From: Spirochaetota bacterium | GTDB lineage: Bacteria; Spirochaetota; B62-G9; DRHN01 | Length of the DNA: 64,000 bases | Direction: 5' to 3' | Assembly (NCBI GenBank): GCA_016934265.1 | Contig: JAFGTF010000070.1 | Location: 43,530-107,529 of the forward strand | In this document: positions 19,245 through 28,099 of the stretch, piece after piece | How the letters are laid out: every line of letters starts with the position of its first letter | How positions within the stretch are numbered: position 1 is the first letter of the stretch | Made by a program: the position numbers and the translations under genes | The notes under the pieces: generated by a model | Databases searched by the model: none | What the model was told of the DNA's origin: nothing | The model's input: the letters and a program-made list of their open reading frames with translations, nothing else

Positions 19245-21257
19245 CTAGTTCAGAATCGTCGACACCTGTTCATTGTCATTTATTTCTATGGTAAACCGCG
19301 ATCCTACTCCCACCATGGACTCGACGCGCAGATTCCCTCCCAGCCCGTCGACTATGTTTTTAACGGTAAACAGGCCGAGTCCGGTTCCATGCTCTTTCGT
19401 GGTATAAAACGCCTGAAAAATCTTAACCTTTTCATCATCGCCAATCCCGTCGCCGTTATCGGTAATGATCAGCTTCATCTTGCCGGTCTCGCTCTTCTCG
19501 AAAATTTTTATCTCGCCGTTGCTTCGTATGGCTTCGAGGGCGTTGGAAAAAAGGTTCATGATGATCTGTATGAATCGGGATCGAAATCCCGTTATCAGTA
19601 TTCCTTCCCTGATGTCGACGGAGATGTTCGCGTTTTTGTCGAGTACCATACTGTTGTAGATCCGAACGACATTCTCGATACACTCTTTCAAGTTGAACTG
19701 TTCTCTGTGTTCAGGTGAATTCCCGGCGAGGGAAATGAGCTGGCTGAGCAGTCTCCGCCCGTTTTTCAGACCGTCTTCCTGCACGGTGAGGACCCTCTTG
19801 AGGTTTCCGTTGAACTCGTCATTCGAAGACGTGGAAACCATTCGCTTCAGGGTACAGTTCGAGTTGCCGAGTATCGCAAAAATCCCCTTCATGTCATGCG
19901 CGATACCGGAAGCGAGCATACCCACCCCGGACATCTTTTCCGAAAACAGCGCGTTCTCCATCATGAGCTGGTAATCGGTGATATCCTTAACCGTTATGAG
20001 AACCCGTGAGATGCTGTTGTCATAGTCGAGAATGGGGGTCGCTTTTATCGAGTATAACTTTATGCCGTACTCCCTCTTCACCTCGATATCCGTAATTTCA
20101 CCGGAAAACAGGCGGTGAAGTTGCGCTTCTTCTATCGGCTCCCAGATCCCGTTGTTCGAAAGCGTTTCCGTTTCGCCTATATCCTCTACGAGCTTCACGT
20201 ATGCGGGGTTGTACTTCAGCCGTCTCAGTGAGGCGTCGTAAATGCAGAGCGCATTCAGGTTATTATCGAAGAACATGTCCATCTGTTTCTTGCTTTCTAC
20301 AAGCTCTCGATTTCTGAGCTCGAGCGCCTCGAGTGCTTTTTCCTCGGCAGAAACATCTATAATAACGGCTGAGGACTTGACGACCTGATTCGAGAGGTTT
20401 TTCTGTGGAGTCAGGCAGATCCTGCAGGGAAGCATCTCCCCGTCTTTCTTCCTGAGAGATCCCTTGAAATCATAGCCGATGTTCGCGTATGACTGATTGG
20501 CATAATCGACGATTCCCTTGAAATACGACCTGAAATCGCGCTCCGATTTCATGATGTTCGAGATATTGGTGCCCGTAAGCTCATTGTTGTCGTATCCGAG
20601 CATGACACACATCTGGTCGTTTACATACTCCAGCACCCCCCTGTTTGTTATCTCGCATACTCCGACCACGGCATTCTTTACTATCGCCCTGTATCGTTCC
20701 TCGGATTTTATTCTGCTCCTGATCTCGCTCTTCAGCCTCTTGTTTGCGAGCGCTATCTCCGATATCTCGCCGCTGAGAGTAATGAGATACTTTATCGTCT
20801 TTAGAAAATTCTCTTCAGGAACGCGCTTGACCTTTCTGTACTCTGAAAGCAGCAGGTCTTCATCGATACCTATGTCCCTCGCATACCGTCGCACCCACTC
20901 CTCGTCCGGCTCTCCGAACAGCACCTGGCCGATTCCCCAATTCGCGATACGTCTTCCCTCGACGATTATCGGCGCTATTCCGTCCATGAGCCTGCCGCTC
21001 TTGCATAAGATGGCGCCCCCCTCTTTTCCCTTTGCCAGCTCCCACAGCTCGGCATCGGATTTAATGCAGGCTCTTCGGCCTTTTTCCGTCCCGCGTATCA
21101 GTTTGCAGTATCCGCAAAAGTTCGACGGCTCCGTTATGGGGTTTCCGCTCAGATCATAGATTACACTTCCCACATCAGCGATAGCTGCAAAATCATCCGA
21201 TATCTTCTGCAGAAGGTTCACGTTGAAAAGATCGCTGTACTCGCCTGAATCATGCAT
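19245..21257 (-). CDS. Hybrid-free sensor histidine kinase with PocR and PAS domains
   Basis: 670 residues, no membrane segment, so a cytoplasmic sensor. Residues 10-160 form a PocR-type ligand domain with the Cys pattern FCGYC (48, 51), Cys64 and Cys85; PocR domains bind small hydroxylated compounds such as propanediol. Two PAS domains follow (about 190-305 and 325-430). The phospho-acceptor is His454 in ASGIAHDMKGIF, and the ATPase domain has IIMNLFSNALEAI, DNGDGIG and HGTGLGLFTVKNI. Paired with the NtrC-type regulator directly downstream. The gene sits at the end of a region encoding sugar uptake and DhaKL, which fits sensing of a short polyol or ketose. Confidence 0.93.
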   Translation of the reverse strand: MHDSGEYSDLFNVNLLQKISDDFAAIADVGSVIYDLSGNPITEPSNFCGYCKLIRGTEKGRRACIKSDAELWELAKGKEGGAILCKSGRLMDGIAPIIVEGRRIANWGIGQVLFGEPDEEWVRRYARDIGIDEDLLLSEYRKVKRVPEENFLKTIKYLITLSGEISEIALANKRLKSEIRSRIKSEERYRAIVKNAVVGVCEITNRGVLEYVNDQMCVMLGYDNNELTGTNISNIMKSERDFRSYFKGIVDYANQSYANIGYDFKGSLRKKDGEMLPCRICLTPQKNLSNQVVKSSAVIIDVSAEEKALEALELRNRELVESKKQMDMFFDNNLNALCIYDASLRRLKYNPAYVKLVEDIGETETLSNNGIWEPIEEAQLHRLFSGEITDIEVKREYGIKLYSIKATPILDYDNSISRVLITVKDITDYQLMMENALFSEKMSGVGMLASGIAHDMKGIFAILGNSNCTLKRMVSTSSNDEFNGNLKRVLTVQEDGLKNGRRLLSQLISLAGNSPEHREQFNLKECIENVVRIYNSMVLDKNANISVDIREGILITGFRSRFIQIIMNLFSNALEAIRSNGEIKIFEKSETGKMKLIITDNGDGIGDDEKVKIFQAFYTTKEHGTGLGLFTVKNIVDGLGGNLRVESMVGVGSRFTIEINDNEQVSTILN

Positions 21258-21498
21258 GGTATGATCCTTCTTCGAACCGATATGTAAAGAATATTTTCCA
21301 TGTTGAATCAGTCATCTCACCGTATTTATATCATGGTACGGGGAAAAAGATCAACAACCAAGCGCGCAAACGCCGAAACCGCGTGTGCTGAATAACTCCG
21401 ATTCCACCTGAGCGCTCAAAGAAGCCGTATTCACCTGCAGCGGGGCGGTTTATCGGGTAGTATGTGTACTGAAAAACCGATGCGCGATTGCGGATGGG

Positions 21499-22629
21499 TC
21501 ACTTCCGGTACTCTATCTCATTGACCTGCTTTGATACAGGTTTCCACCTGTTTTCTTTCTCGAAGTAGACATAGTAGATTTCCGATATTCGGTTGTTTCG
21601 ACCGTCGTAGAGATAGCTGTAGCGATAGTCGAGGCCCCTACCGCCCAACCCGTCTTCGCCGTAATGAGTTTCTTCGACCATATTGCCATTTTCATCATAC
21701 ACTGCGTCAGACACCCGTTCCTGTGTGTCCCCGATACAGTTTATCTCCTCTATCAAATTATTGTTTCCGTCGTATCTGGCAATATGGCGGGAAGTGATTT
21801 TACCCTCGGGTCCGTAATGAGTCGATTCAACCAGGTTGTCGCTGTCATCGTACTCGGCGAAATAGTAGGAAAGGATTAAACCATCCTCGTTGTAGCTCAA
21901 TCCCTTGACGAGATTATTGTCGGCATCGTACCGGTACCGGTAGTCGTATTCCAGCGCGCCGCCTGTTCTGTATTTCTTCTCAGAAACCAGGTTGCCCTCG
22001 CTGTCATAGGTAAAAATGTTACTATACTCAAGCTGATACCGTTCGGAACCCTTGTACCTGTATATCGTGTATTTGCTCTCCTTCTTCAGATTGTTATGCT
22101 CGTCATATTCAGCGACATATTTCGAGACAGCCGCCCCGCTTTCATATTCTATCCCCTCCACAAAGTTATCGTTGGTATCGTACCGCGCGGTGTATCTGGA
22201 AGTTTCCGCTTGGTCCGCCCCGTATCCGACACCGCTTATCTGATTGCCGCGCTGGTCATACGTATACCGGTACTCGTACGGAACTATTTTTTCCTGCCGC
22301 ATTCTGCGGCCCGTTACCTCGATCATTTCGCCCTTTTCGTTGTAATTGTAAAAATACTCGAATTGAAGCAGTCCGTCCGCGGTATATCGTGTCTCGTTCG
22401 CGAGACGGCCGGTTCCACCGTACCCGGCCGTCATTACCCAGGCTTTTTGCCACTCGCCGTCGGTAAAACCGTATGTAACGATTCTTATACTCTCAACGTC
22501 TTTTGTATCCAGCTTTTTGAGGTATGGCTCGATCCATATTCCAAACGCGTTGGCTGCACTGATCGCTGTCAGCACGAGTATGATCAGCATACGGGCGAGC
22601 AATGTAGGTAATCTTCTATATGTTTCCAT
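21499..22629 (-). CDS. Exported YD-repeat-like protein
   Basis: 376 residues. A signal-like N-terminal hydrophobic segment (LLARMLIILVLTAISAANAFG) is followed by about nine copies of a 27-30 residue repeat around YDxxxNLVExxxY, such as YDTNDNFVEGIEY, YDEHNNLKKESKY, YDADNNLVKGLSY and YDENGNMVEETHY. This resembles RHS/YD or DUF2963-type beta repeats without any toxin or core domain, so it is probably a secreted or surface beta-solenoid. It starts 25 bases after dhaL and may be the next gene of that operon, before the sensor kinase. Confidence 0.75.
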   Translation of the reverse strand: METYRRLPTLLARMLIILVLTAISAANAFGIWIEPYLKKLDTKDVESIRIVTYGFTDGEWQKAWVMTAGYGGTGRLANETRYTADGLLQFEYFYNYNEKGEMIEVTGRRMRQEKIVPYEYRYTYDQRGNQISGVGYGADQAETSRYTARYDTNDNFVEGIEYESGAAVSKYVAEYDEHNNLKKESKYTIYRYKGSERYQLEYSNIFTYDSEGNLVSEKKYRTGGALEYDYRYRYDADNNLVKGLSYNEDGLILSYYFAEYDDSDNLVESTHYGPEGKITSRHIARYDGNNNLIEEINCIGDTQERVSDAVYDENGNMVEETHYGEDGLGGRGLDYRYSYLYDGRNNRISEIYYVYFEKENRWKPVSKQVNEIEYRK

Positions 22630-22653
22630 GAGCCAATTCGCGGTGAAACACCG

Positions 22654-23283
22654 TTATGAAAAACACCTGGTAAAAACATCTCCAAGTATCACGGCGATTG
22701 CCTTGGCCCCGGCGTCGTAATGCCCCACGCTTCGATCGCCGAGGTAACTGGCCCTCCCTTTGGAGGCGGCGATCTTTTTGGTGCTTTCGGCGCCGTTATC
22801 AGCCGCAGCGACTGTTTTTTTAAAGGCCAGCAATATATCTTCGTGCTCTTGGGCGCTCTTCTGCAACGATTCCGCGGCGGGAATGAGCGCATCGAGTAAA
22901 GTTTTATCTCCTCTCTTTGCCCCGCCTACTTTCTGCACGCCCTCCACCATCGCCTGAAAAAACCCGGCCGTTTCCTGAAGATCCATTTGTTTCTTTCCCT
23001 TCGAGTAGCGTCCCGCCTGCCTGAAGGCGGTACCCCATAACGGCCCTGACGCGCCTCCGCACTGGTCCATGATAATCGCGCTGCACTCCATCATAAAGGC
23101 GCCGATATCCTCCTTATTCAAAGACGGCCAGTTCGAACGAAGCCCTCTGAAGCCCTTGGCCAAAGAGCTTCCGAAATCCCCGTCTCCGGCAGCAGAATCG
23201 AGTTCGCAAAAGAAGCGTTCATTTTCCAGCACCGTATCGATCACCGCTTCCATACAATCCGTGACATCCCCTACCGTGAGCAT
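22654..23283 (-). CDS. dhaL: Dihydroxyacetone kinase, ADP/ATP-binding subunit
   Basis: DhaL-type nucleotide-binding subunit, all-helical barrel. The metal-binding signature DSAAGDGDFGSSLAKG is present, with GGASGPLWGTAF and the C-terminal RASYLGDRSVGHYDAGA. 209-213 residues is normal. GGAGGT lies upstream; ATG 23283, GTG 23289 and ATG 23295 are all possible and the first two are better spaced. It pairs with the upstream dhaK. No dhaM is present in the window, so the phosphoryl donor may be ATP directly, as in kinases for four-carbon ketoses and dihydroxyacetone outside the PTS. Confidence 0.93.
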   Translation of the reverse strand: MLTVGDVTDCMEAVIDTVLENERFFCELDSAAGDGDFGSSLAKGFRGLRSNWPSLNKEDIGAFMMECSAIIMDQCGGASGPLWGTAFRQAGRYSKGKKQMDLQETAGFFQAMVEGVQKVGGAKRGDKTLLDALIPAAESLQKSAQEHEDILLAFKKTVAAADNGAESTKKIAASKGRASYLGDRSVGHYDAGAKAIAVILGDVFTRCFS

Positions 23284-23309
23284 ATCCACCCACATACCTC
23301 CAAAGCATA

Positions 23310-23345
23310 GTGCTGCGCCGAGTGCTGCGCCGAGTGCTGCGCCGG
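23310..23345. repeat. Three tandem 12-bp repeats between dhaK and dhaL
   Basis: GTGCTGCGCCGA occurs three times in a row (the last copy one base different), lying wholly in the spacer between the dhaK stop and the dhaL start. Confidence 0.85.
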
Positions 23346-23363
23346 CAGCGAAACCGGACGCTT

Positions 23364-24362
23364 CTACCCGCAGGTTTTCCAGGCCGCCGTATCGGCCGGA
23401 GCGTCCAAAAGCCTCTTGAGCTCATCATCGAGCCTGAGCAGGGTGACGGAAGCGCCCACCATATCGATTGAAGTCATGTAGTTGCCGACCAGAGTTCTGT
23501 AAACCGTGATTCCCTTTCCGTCCACAATTTTTCTGGCCTCGTTGTTCAGAATGAACAGCTCCTGCAGGGGCGTTCCGCCGAGACCGTTTATCAAAAGCGC
23601 GGCTTCATCCCCGCTTTTAAAAGGCAGGTCCGAAACGATCCTGCCCACGATCTCTTCTGCGAGATCGGCGGCGCTCTTCATCGTTCCGCGGAAAACGCCC
23701 GCTTCACCGTGTATTCCGACCCCCATCTCTATTTCTTCCGGTCCGAGTGAGAACGTGGGCTCGCCCTTTGCAGGAACGGTGCATGCCTCGAGTGCGACGC
23801 CCATTGTCCTCACGTTCCGTACAACCTTTTCCGCAACGGCCTTTACCTCCCGAAGGTCCGCACCCTCTTCGGCCAAAGCGCCCGCAATCTTGTGTACGAA
23901 AACGGTGCCGGCAACGCCGCGTCTTTCGGAAACCCTGTCTATTGCAACGTCGTCATTTACGCAAACCGTTCCTATTAAAATACCGTCCTCCTCGATTGCC
24001 ATCTCGGCCGCCTGTGAGAAATTCATCATATCCCCGGCATAATTCTTGATGATGAGAAGCACGCCTTTATCGGAAACCGTACTCTGAATTGCCCTGTACA
24101 CCTGCATGATCGACGGGGAAGCGAATACCTCGCCGCAGACCGCCGCATCGAGCATCCCTTTACCGACAAAGCCGGCATGGGACGGCTCGTGGCCGCTTCC
24201 ACCGCCGCTTATCAGTGTTACCTTGCCGGAGCTTGGTTTGAGACGATGTATGACGTTACTCGCCCTGTCCCATGCAACTATCTTCGGATATGCCTTCACC
24301 ATTCCCTCACAAAGCTCGCTGACGACCGTTTGTGTAGAATTAATTATCTTCTTCACTTTCAA
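23364..24362 (-). CDS. dhaK: Dihydroxyacetone kinase, substrate-binding subunit
   Basis: 332 residues, full-length DhaK. It has ISGGGSGHEPSHAGFVG (residues 51-67), Asp111 in NYAGD and His218 in GIHGEAG, the residue that holds dihydroxyacetone as a covalent hemiaminal in known DhaK proteins. INGLGGTPLQELF and VYRTLVGNYMTSIDMVG near the C-terminus also match. The start appears to be TTG 24362. Paralogues of this pair phosphorylate dihydroxyacetone or other short ketoses such as erythrulose; the neighbouring RbsABC-type transporter fits an imported polyol or ketose. Confidence 0.95.
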   Translation of the reverse strand: MKVKKIINSTQTVVSELCEGMVKAYPKIVAWDRASNVIHRLKPSSGKVTLISGGGSGHEPSHAGFVGKGMLDAAVCGEVFASPSIMQVYRAIQSTVSDKGVLLIIKNYAGDMMNFSQAAEMAIEEDGILIGTVCVNDDVAIDRVSERRGVAGTVFVHKIAGALAEEGADLREVKAVAEKVVRNVRTMGVALEACTVPAKGEPTFSLGPEEIEMGVGIHGEAGVFRGTMKSAADLAEEIVGRIVSDLPFKSGDEAALLINGLGGTPLQELFILNNEARKIVDGKGITVYRTLVGNYMTSIDMVGASVTLLRLDDELKRLLDAPADTAAWKTCG

Positions 24363-24389
24363 TACCCCGCCTGTTGCCTCGTAGTATTA

Positions 24390-25937
24390 TTATACCATGG
24401 CTTTTACAAGCTCTTCTTCCGATGGTTTATTGTCCGGTTTTGCATCAACGATTTTGGATATCCTGCCGTCTTTCATGATGATAATCCTGCTGCTTAAGCC
24501 TATCAGCTCCAGCAAGTCGTCACTGATGAGAATTATCGACAAGCCCCCCTTCGCCGTCTGGCGAATGAAGTTATATACTTCCTCTTTTGATCCGACATCG
24601 ATACCCCTTGTGGGATTATCCAGAATGAGAATGGAGAGGTTTTTTACGAGCCACTTCGCAATTACCACCTTCTGTTGATTTCCTCCGCTAAGCGAGTTAC
24701 AGATATCCCTTTTCTTCGCCTTTACCTGAAACTTTTGCATGGCGTCATCTACCAGTATATTCTCCTTTTTTCTATTCAGGAAGTGGAAGACGCCGGATTT
24801 CAGAGTATTCAAACTGGGCATGCTTATATTCCAGAAAACGGACAGCGCATTGATTATGCCGTATTTTTTCCTTTCAGCAGGCACATAGCCGATTCCGAGC
24901 CTGGCCATTTTGCTGATAGTGGCGTTACCGATCGTTTTACCCAATACCGTGTATTTTCCCGCATCGGGTTTGCCTATACCGAACAGAAACTCTCCCAGCT
25001 CTCTCTTCCCAGAGCCTCGAATGCCGCCTATCCCCAGTATTTCGCTTTTCCTCAATTCGAAGCTTACCGATTCGTACTCTCCCTTCTTCGTCAGCCCGTC
25101 CAGCTTTAGGACCACCTGATCCTCTTCGCCCTCTTTCTGTTCCTTCACTCGATACAGGTCGACGCTCAACTCTCTTCCCACCATGAGAGAATGAATATCG
25201 TTTTCCGTGGAGGTTGACGGCAACACCTCTCCCACCAGCTTTCCGTCTTTCAGGATAACGATTCTGTCACAAAGGTCCATGAGCTCCGACAGCCGGTGAG
25301 AAACGAATATGAGCACCCCTTGAGCCGAGAAATCGCGTATCTTTTTCAGAAGAATTTCCCTCTCTTCATCGGGAAGACCGGCCGTCGGCTCATCGAGCAG
25401 GATCAGGGGGGTTTCCACCTCATACATATCGGCGACGACGAACGCTCTCACGATCTCGAGCATCTGACATTCGCGGAAAGAGTACGTACTGAGCGGTTTA
25501 CCCGGATCGATGTCCAAATCGAAATTTTCGAGATACTTCCTTGCCTCGGAGATCATCCTTCCCCTGTTCAATAGACCTCCCCGCCTAAAACGATCCTCAT
25601 GAGACAGGAATATGTTCTCATACACATACAGATTAGGGATGAGGTTTTGCTCCTGAAAGACCATCGAAACACCGAATATATTGGCTTCTCTGAAATTGGC
25701 GGGCCTGTACTCTCTTCCCCTGAACAGCATTGTGCCGGAATCCGAAGATTCGACGCCTGAAATAAGCTTCAGCAATGTCGACTTTCCAGCTCCGTTTTCT
25801 CCGGCCAATCCCAACACTTCATTCTTCTTGACCTTCAAAGAGATGTCGTTTACCGCATGAACGCCGGGGTATTTCTTGTCGATACCGATTGTTTCAAAAT
25901 ACACGTCATGCGTTCTTTTCTCTTTCGTATCATTCAT
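24390..25937 (-). CDS. Sugar ABC transporter ATPase (RbsA/MglA type)
   Basis: 515 residues with two ABC domains. The first has Walker A GENGAGKST and Walker B LILLDEPTAGL, but its signature is degenerate (YSFRECQMLEI). The second has the usual altered Walker A of this family (GGIRGSGKRE), a good signature LSGGNQQKV and Walker B ILILDNPTRGID. Energises import together with the two permeases upstream. The C-terminal end is 27 bases from dhaK, consistent with one transcript. Confidence 0.95.
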   Translation of the reverse strand: MNDTKEKRTHDVYFETIGIDKKYPGVHAVNDISLKVKKNEVLGLAGENGAGKSTLLKLISGVESSDSGTMLFRGREYRPANFREANIFGVSMVFQEQNLIPNLYVYENIFLSHEDRFRRGGLLNRGRMISEARKYLENFDLDIDPGKPLSTYSFRECQMLEIVRAFVVADMYEVETPLILLDEPTAGLPDEEREILLKKIRDFSAQGVLIFVSHRLSELMDLCDRIVILKDGKLVGEVLPSTSTENDIHSLMVGRELSVDLYRVKEQKEGEEDQVVLKLDGLTKKGEYESVSFELRKSEILGIGGIRGSGKRELGEFLFGIGKPDAGKYTVLGKTIGNATISKMARLGIGYVPAERKKYGIINALSVFWNISMPSLNTLKSGVFHFLNRKKENILVDDAMQKFQVKAKKRDICNSLSGGNQQKVVIAKWLVKNLSILILDNPTRGIDVGSKEEVYNFIRQTAKGGLSIILISDDLLELIGLSSRIIIMKDGRISKIVDAKPDNKPSEEELVKAMV

Positions 25938-25961
25938 ATTTCAATAATCTCCAAACCGGCA

Positions 25962-26906
25962 TCATTTAATCGAGACTTCCCTCGATCTGTCGAGAGTAGT
26001 GGAAGCCCCTAGAATAATCAAAACCCCCATTGCAACGTCTCTCACTTCGGGAGTAACCCCCATGAAGTTCAAGCCGCTGGCAAGCACGGTAATCAGGATT
26101 GCGCCCAATACCGTACCCAGGGCACCGCCCTTCCCCCCGCTCAGTGGAATCCCGCCCATTACAACCACCGCAATTATGGACAACGTATACGTGTCCCCCA
26201 TAAACGGGCAGGCCGCCTCGAGCATGGAAGCCTGTAACGAACCCGCAAGCCCGGTAAACGTCCCGTGAACCGTGAACGCCAAAACCTGAACGGCTACGAC
26301 GTTGATTCCGGAGTACTGGGCGACATACTCATCACCGCCGATGAGGTAGAGGCTTCTCCCGAACTTCGTTTTCTTCAGAATCAATATCGTCAACAGAATC
26401 ACGACGATGGAAATCAGGATAATGTTCGACAGGTTGCCGATAAGGGTCCCCTTTGTAATGGCGAGATAAGACTTCGAGGCGATATTGAAGGGCGAACCCT
26501 TCAATATCAATGCGGAGGCGCCGTTCAATATTCCCATCATTGCTATGGTCGACAGGAAGGTGGGGATCTTCAATCTGGTCGCAAGGAAACCGTTCGAAAA
26601 ACCGATGGAAGCCCCGACAAAGATACCGACGAATATCGAGGCCCAGCCGAGAAAGGGGACGGTCATGGCCGCCATGGTGGCGGAAAACGTCAATGTCGCC
26701 CCTACGGATACATCTATGCTTCCCATGAGAATGATCATGGACATTCCCATGGCGGCAACGACCCGTATCGACATCTGCCGCAACAGGTTCATGAGACTCG
26801 GGCCGGAAAGAAACGTCGGATACTGTATCCCGAAAAAGAGCAGCATCACTATGAGAAGCGCCGGAGTCAACAGCTTGGAAGTCGGGAGGTTTTTCATTTT
26901 CAGCAT
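25962..26906 (-). CDS. Sugar ABC transporter permease (RbsC type), second copy
   Basis: About 314 residues; I place the start at ATG 26906 (MLKMKNLPTSKLL), preceded by GGAG. A longer form from GTG 26948 is possible. Eight to ten hydrophobic helices, with the family motif ILMGSIDVSVGATL and VVMGGIPLSGGKGGALGTVLGA near the coupling region. It would form a heterodimer with the permease encoded next upstream. Substrate specificity cannot be read from the sequence. Confidence 0.93.
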   Translation of the reverse strand: MLKMKNLPTSKLLTPALLIVMLLFFGIQYPTFLSGPSLMNLLRQMSIRVVAAMGMSMIILMGSIDVSVGATLTFSATMAAMTVPFLGWASIFVGIFVGASIGFSNGFLATRLKIPTFLSTIAMMGILNGASALILKGSPFNIASKSYLAITKGTLIGNLSNIILISIVVILLTILILKKTKFGRSLYLIGGDEYVAQYSGINVVAVQVLAFTVHGTFTGLAGSLQASMLEAACPFMGDTYTLSIIAVVVMGGIPLSGGKGGALGTVLGAILITVLASGLNFMGVTPEVRDVAMGVLIILGASTTLDRSREVSIK

Positions 26907-27024
26907 ACGTATACCGCACTCCAATCTTGTATACTCAGTCCTCGGCACACCACGAAAAAAGGAACCATCCTTTCACGATACGACGGGTACCACGACAAAT
27001 GACGATTTATTCACAAAGAACCAC

Positions 27025-28002
27025 CTACTTCGTCAGAATTATTTTTCCGCGTTTTTGGGATAAAATAGTAACGGACACCGCGATAATAAGAAGCACTCCT
27101 TTCGCGATGTCTTGTCCCCTCGAATCGACTCCTATGAGGTTCATGCCGTTGTCGAATACGCCGATCAGCAAGACACCGATGAGCGTTCTCATCAATCCTC
27201 CTATACCGCCGAAGATCGATGTGCCGCCGACTATGACGGCGGTAAGGCCGTTAAAAAGGTATTTATCACCGAGACGCGCCGGCGCCATGCCCAGGTATGA
27301 CGACAGTAGTACGCACGCAACACCGTTGAGCAACCCACTGAACGCAAACGCGATTATCCTGTACTTGTCGACGTTGATTCCCATCCTCTTGACTGCGTCT
27401 TCATTCCCGCCGATGGCATAGATATATCGGCCTATCTTCGTTCTCTTACTGATTATTAAAAATATGATGAATACGATCACTCCCCATATGATGATATTCG
27501 GTATCCCGGGGATGATCTCCCCAGTCGATATCCAGCTGAAAGACCGGCTCCGGATATTGATATTGTACCCGCTCGTTATCGAGGTGGCGATACCCCTGTA
27601 CGCGAACATCATCGCAAGCGTCACTATAAATGAGGGCAGCCTGAGCGCCACGATCAAGCTTCCGTTTACTATGCCTGATATCAGGCCCATAGCGACGGCC
27701 ACCAGGATCATCCACGGGCCGCCGTACGGGAAGAGGTATGCCGCTACAATCGAAGAGGAAGAAAGCATCGTTCCGATGGATAGATCTATGCTCCCCATGA
27801 GAATGGGAAAGGTTTCCCCGGCCGCAACGAGCAGGAACACGGTGGATACAGTCAAAATACCGGTGATATTTCGTATGTTAGCGAAGGATGGGTATAAACC
27901 GGTAAATAACAAGAATAGGATGACCACTAAAAAATACGGCAGCGTTTCTACAAACCGCTCCGATCTGACGAACCCTTGTAATCGATTTTTTTTGATAAAC
28001 AA
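27025..28002 (-). CDS. Sugar ABC transporter permease (RbsC type), first copy
   Basis: 325 residues, multi-pass. It has ILMGSIDLSIGTML and VIVGGTSIFGGIGGLMRTLIGV, typical of RbsC/XylH-type permeases. The start appears to be TTG 28002, behind GGATGGAGA. Two different permease genes for one binding protein and one ATPase is a common arrangement in polyol and pentose importers of this class. Confidence 0.93.
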   Translation of the reverse strand: MFIKKNRLQGFVRSERFVETLPYFLVVILFLLFTGLYPSFANIRNITGILTVSTVFLLVAAGETFPILMGSIDLSIGTMLSSSSIVAAYLFPYGGPWMILVAVAMGLISGIVNGSLIVALRLPSFIVTLAMMFAYRGIATSITSGYNINIRSRSFSWISTGEIIPGIPNIIIWGVIVFIIFLIISKRTKIGRYIYAIGGNEDAVKRMGINVDKYRIIAFAFSGLLNGVACVLLSSYLGMAPARLGDKYLFNGLTAVIVGGTSIFGGIGGLMRTLIGVLLIGVFDNGMNLIGVDSRGQDIAKGVLLIIAVSVTILSQKRGKIILTK

Positions 28003-28099
28003 ATCTCCATCCTCACGTGCGGTTTACTGTTATCATATCAATGCAGGCTGCCCGCGTCAAGAGGAGCAGCCTGCCCCTGCAAAGCCATTAAAGGAGGTA

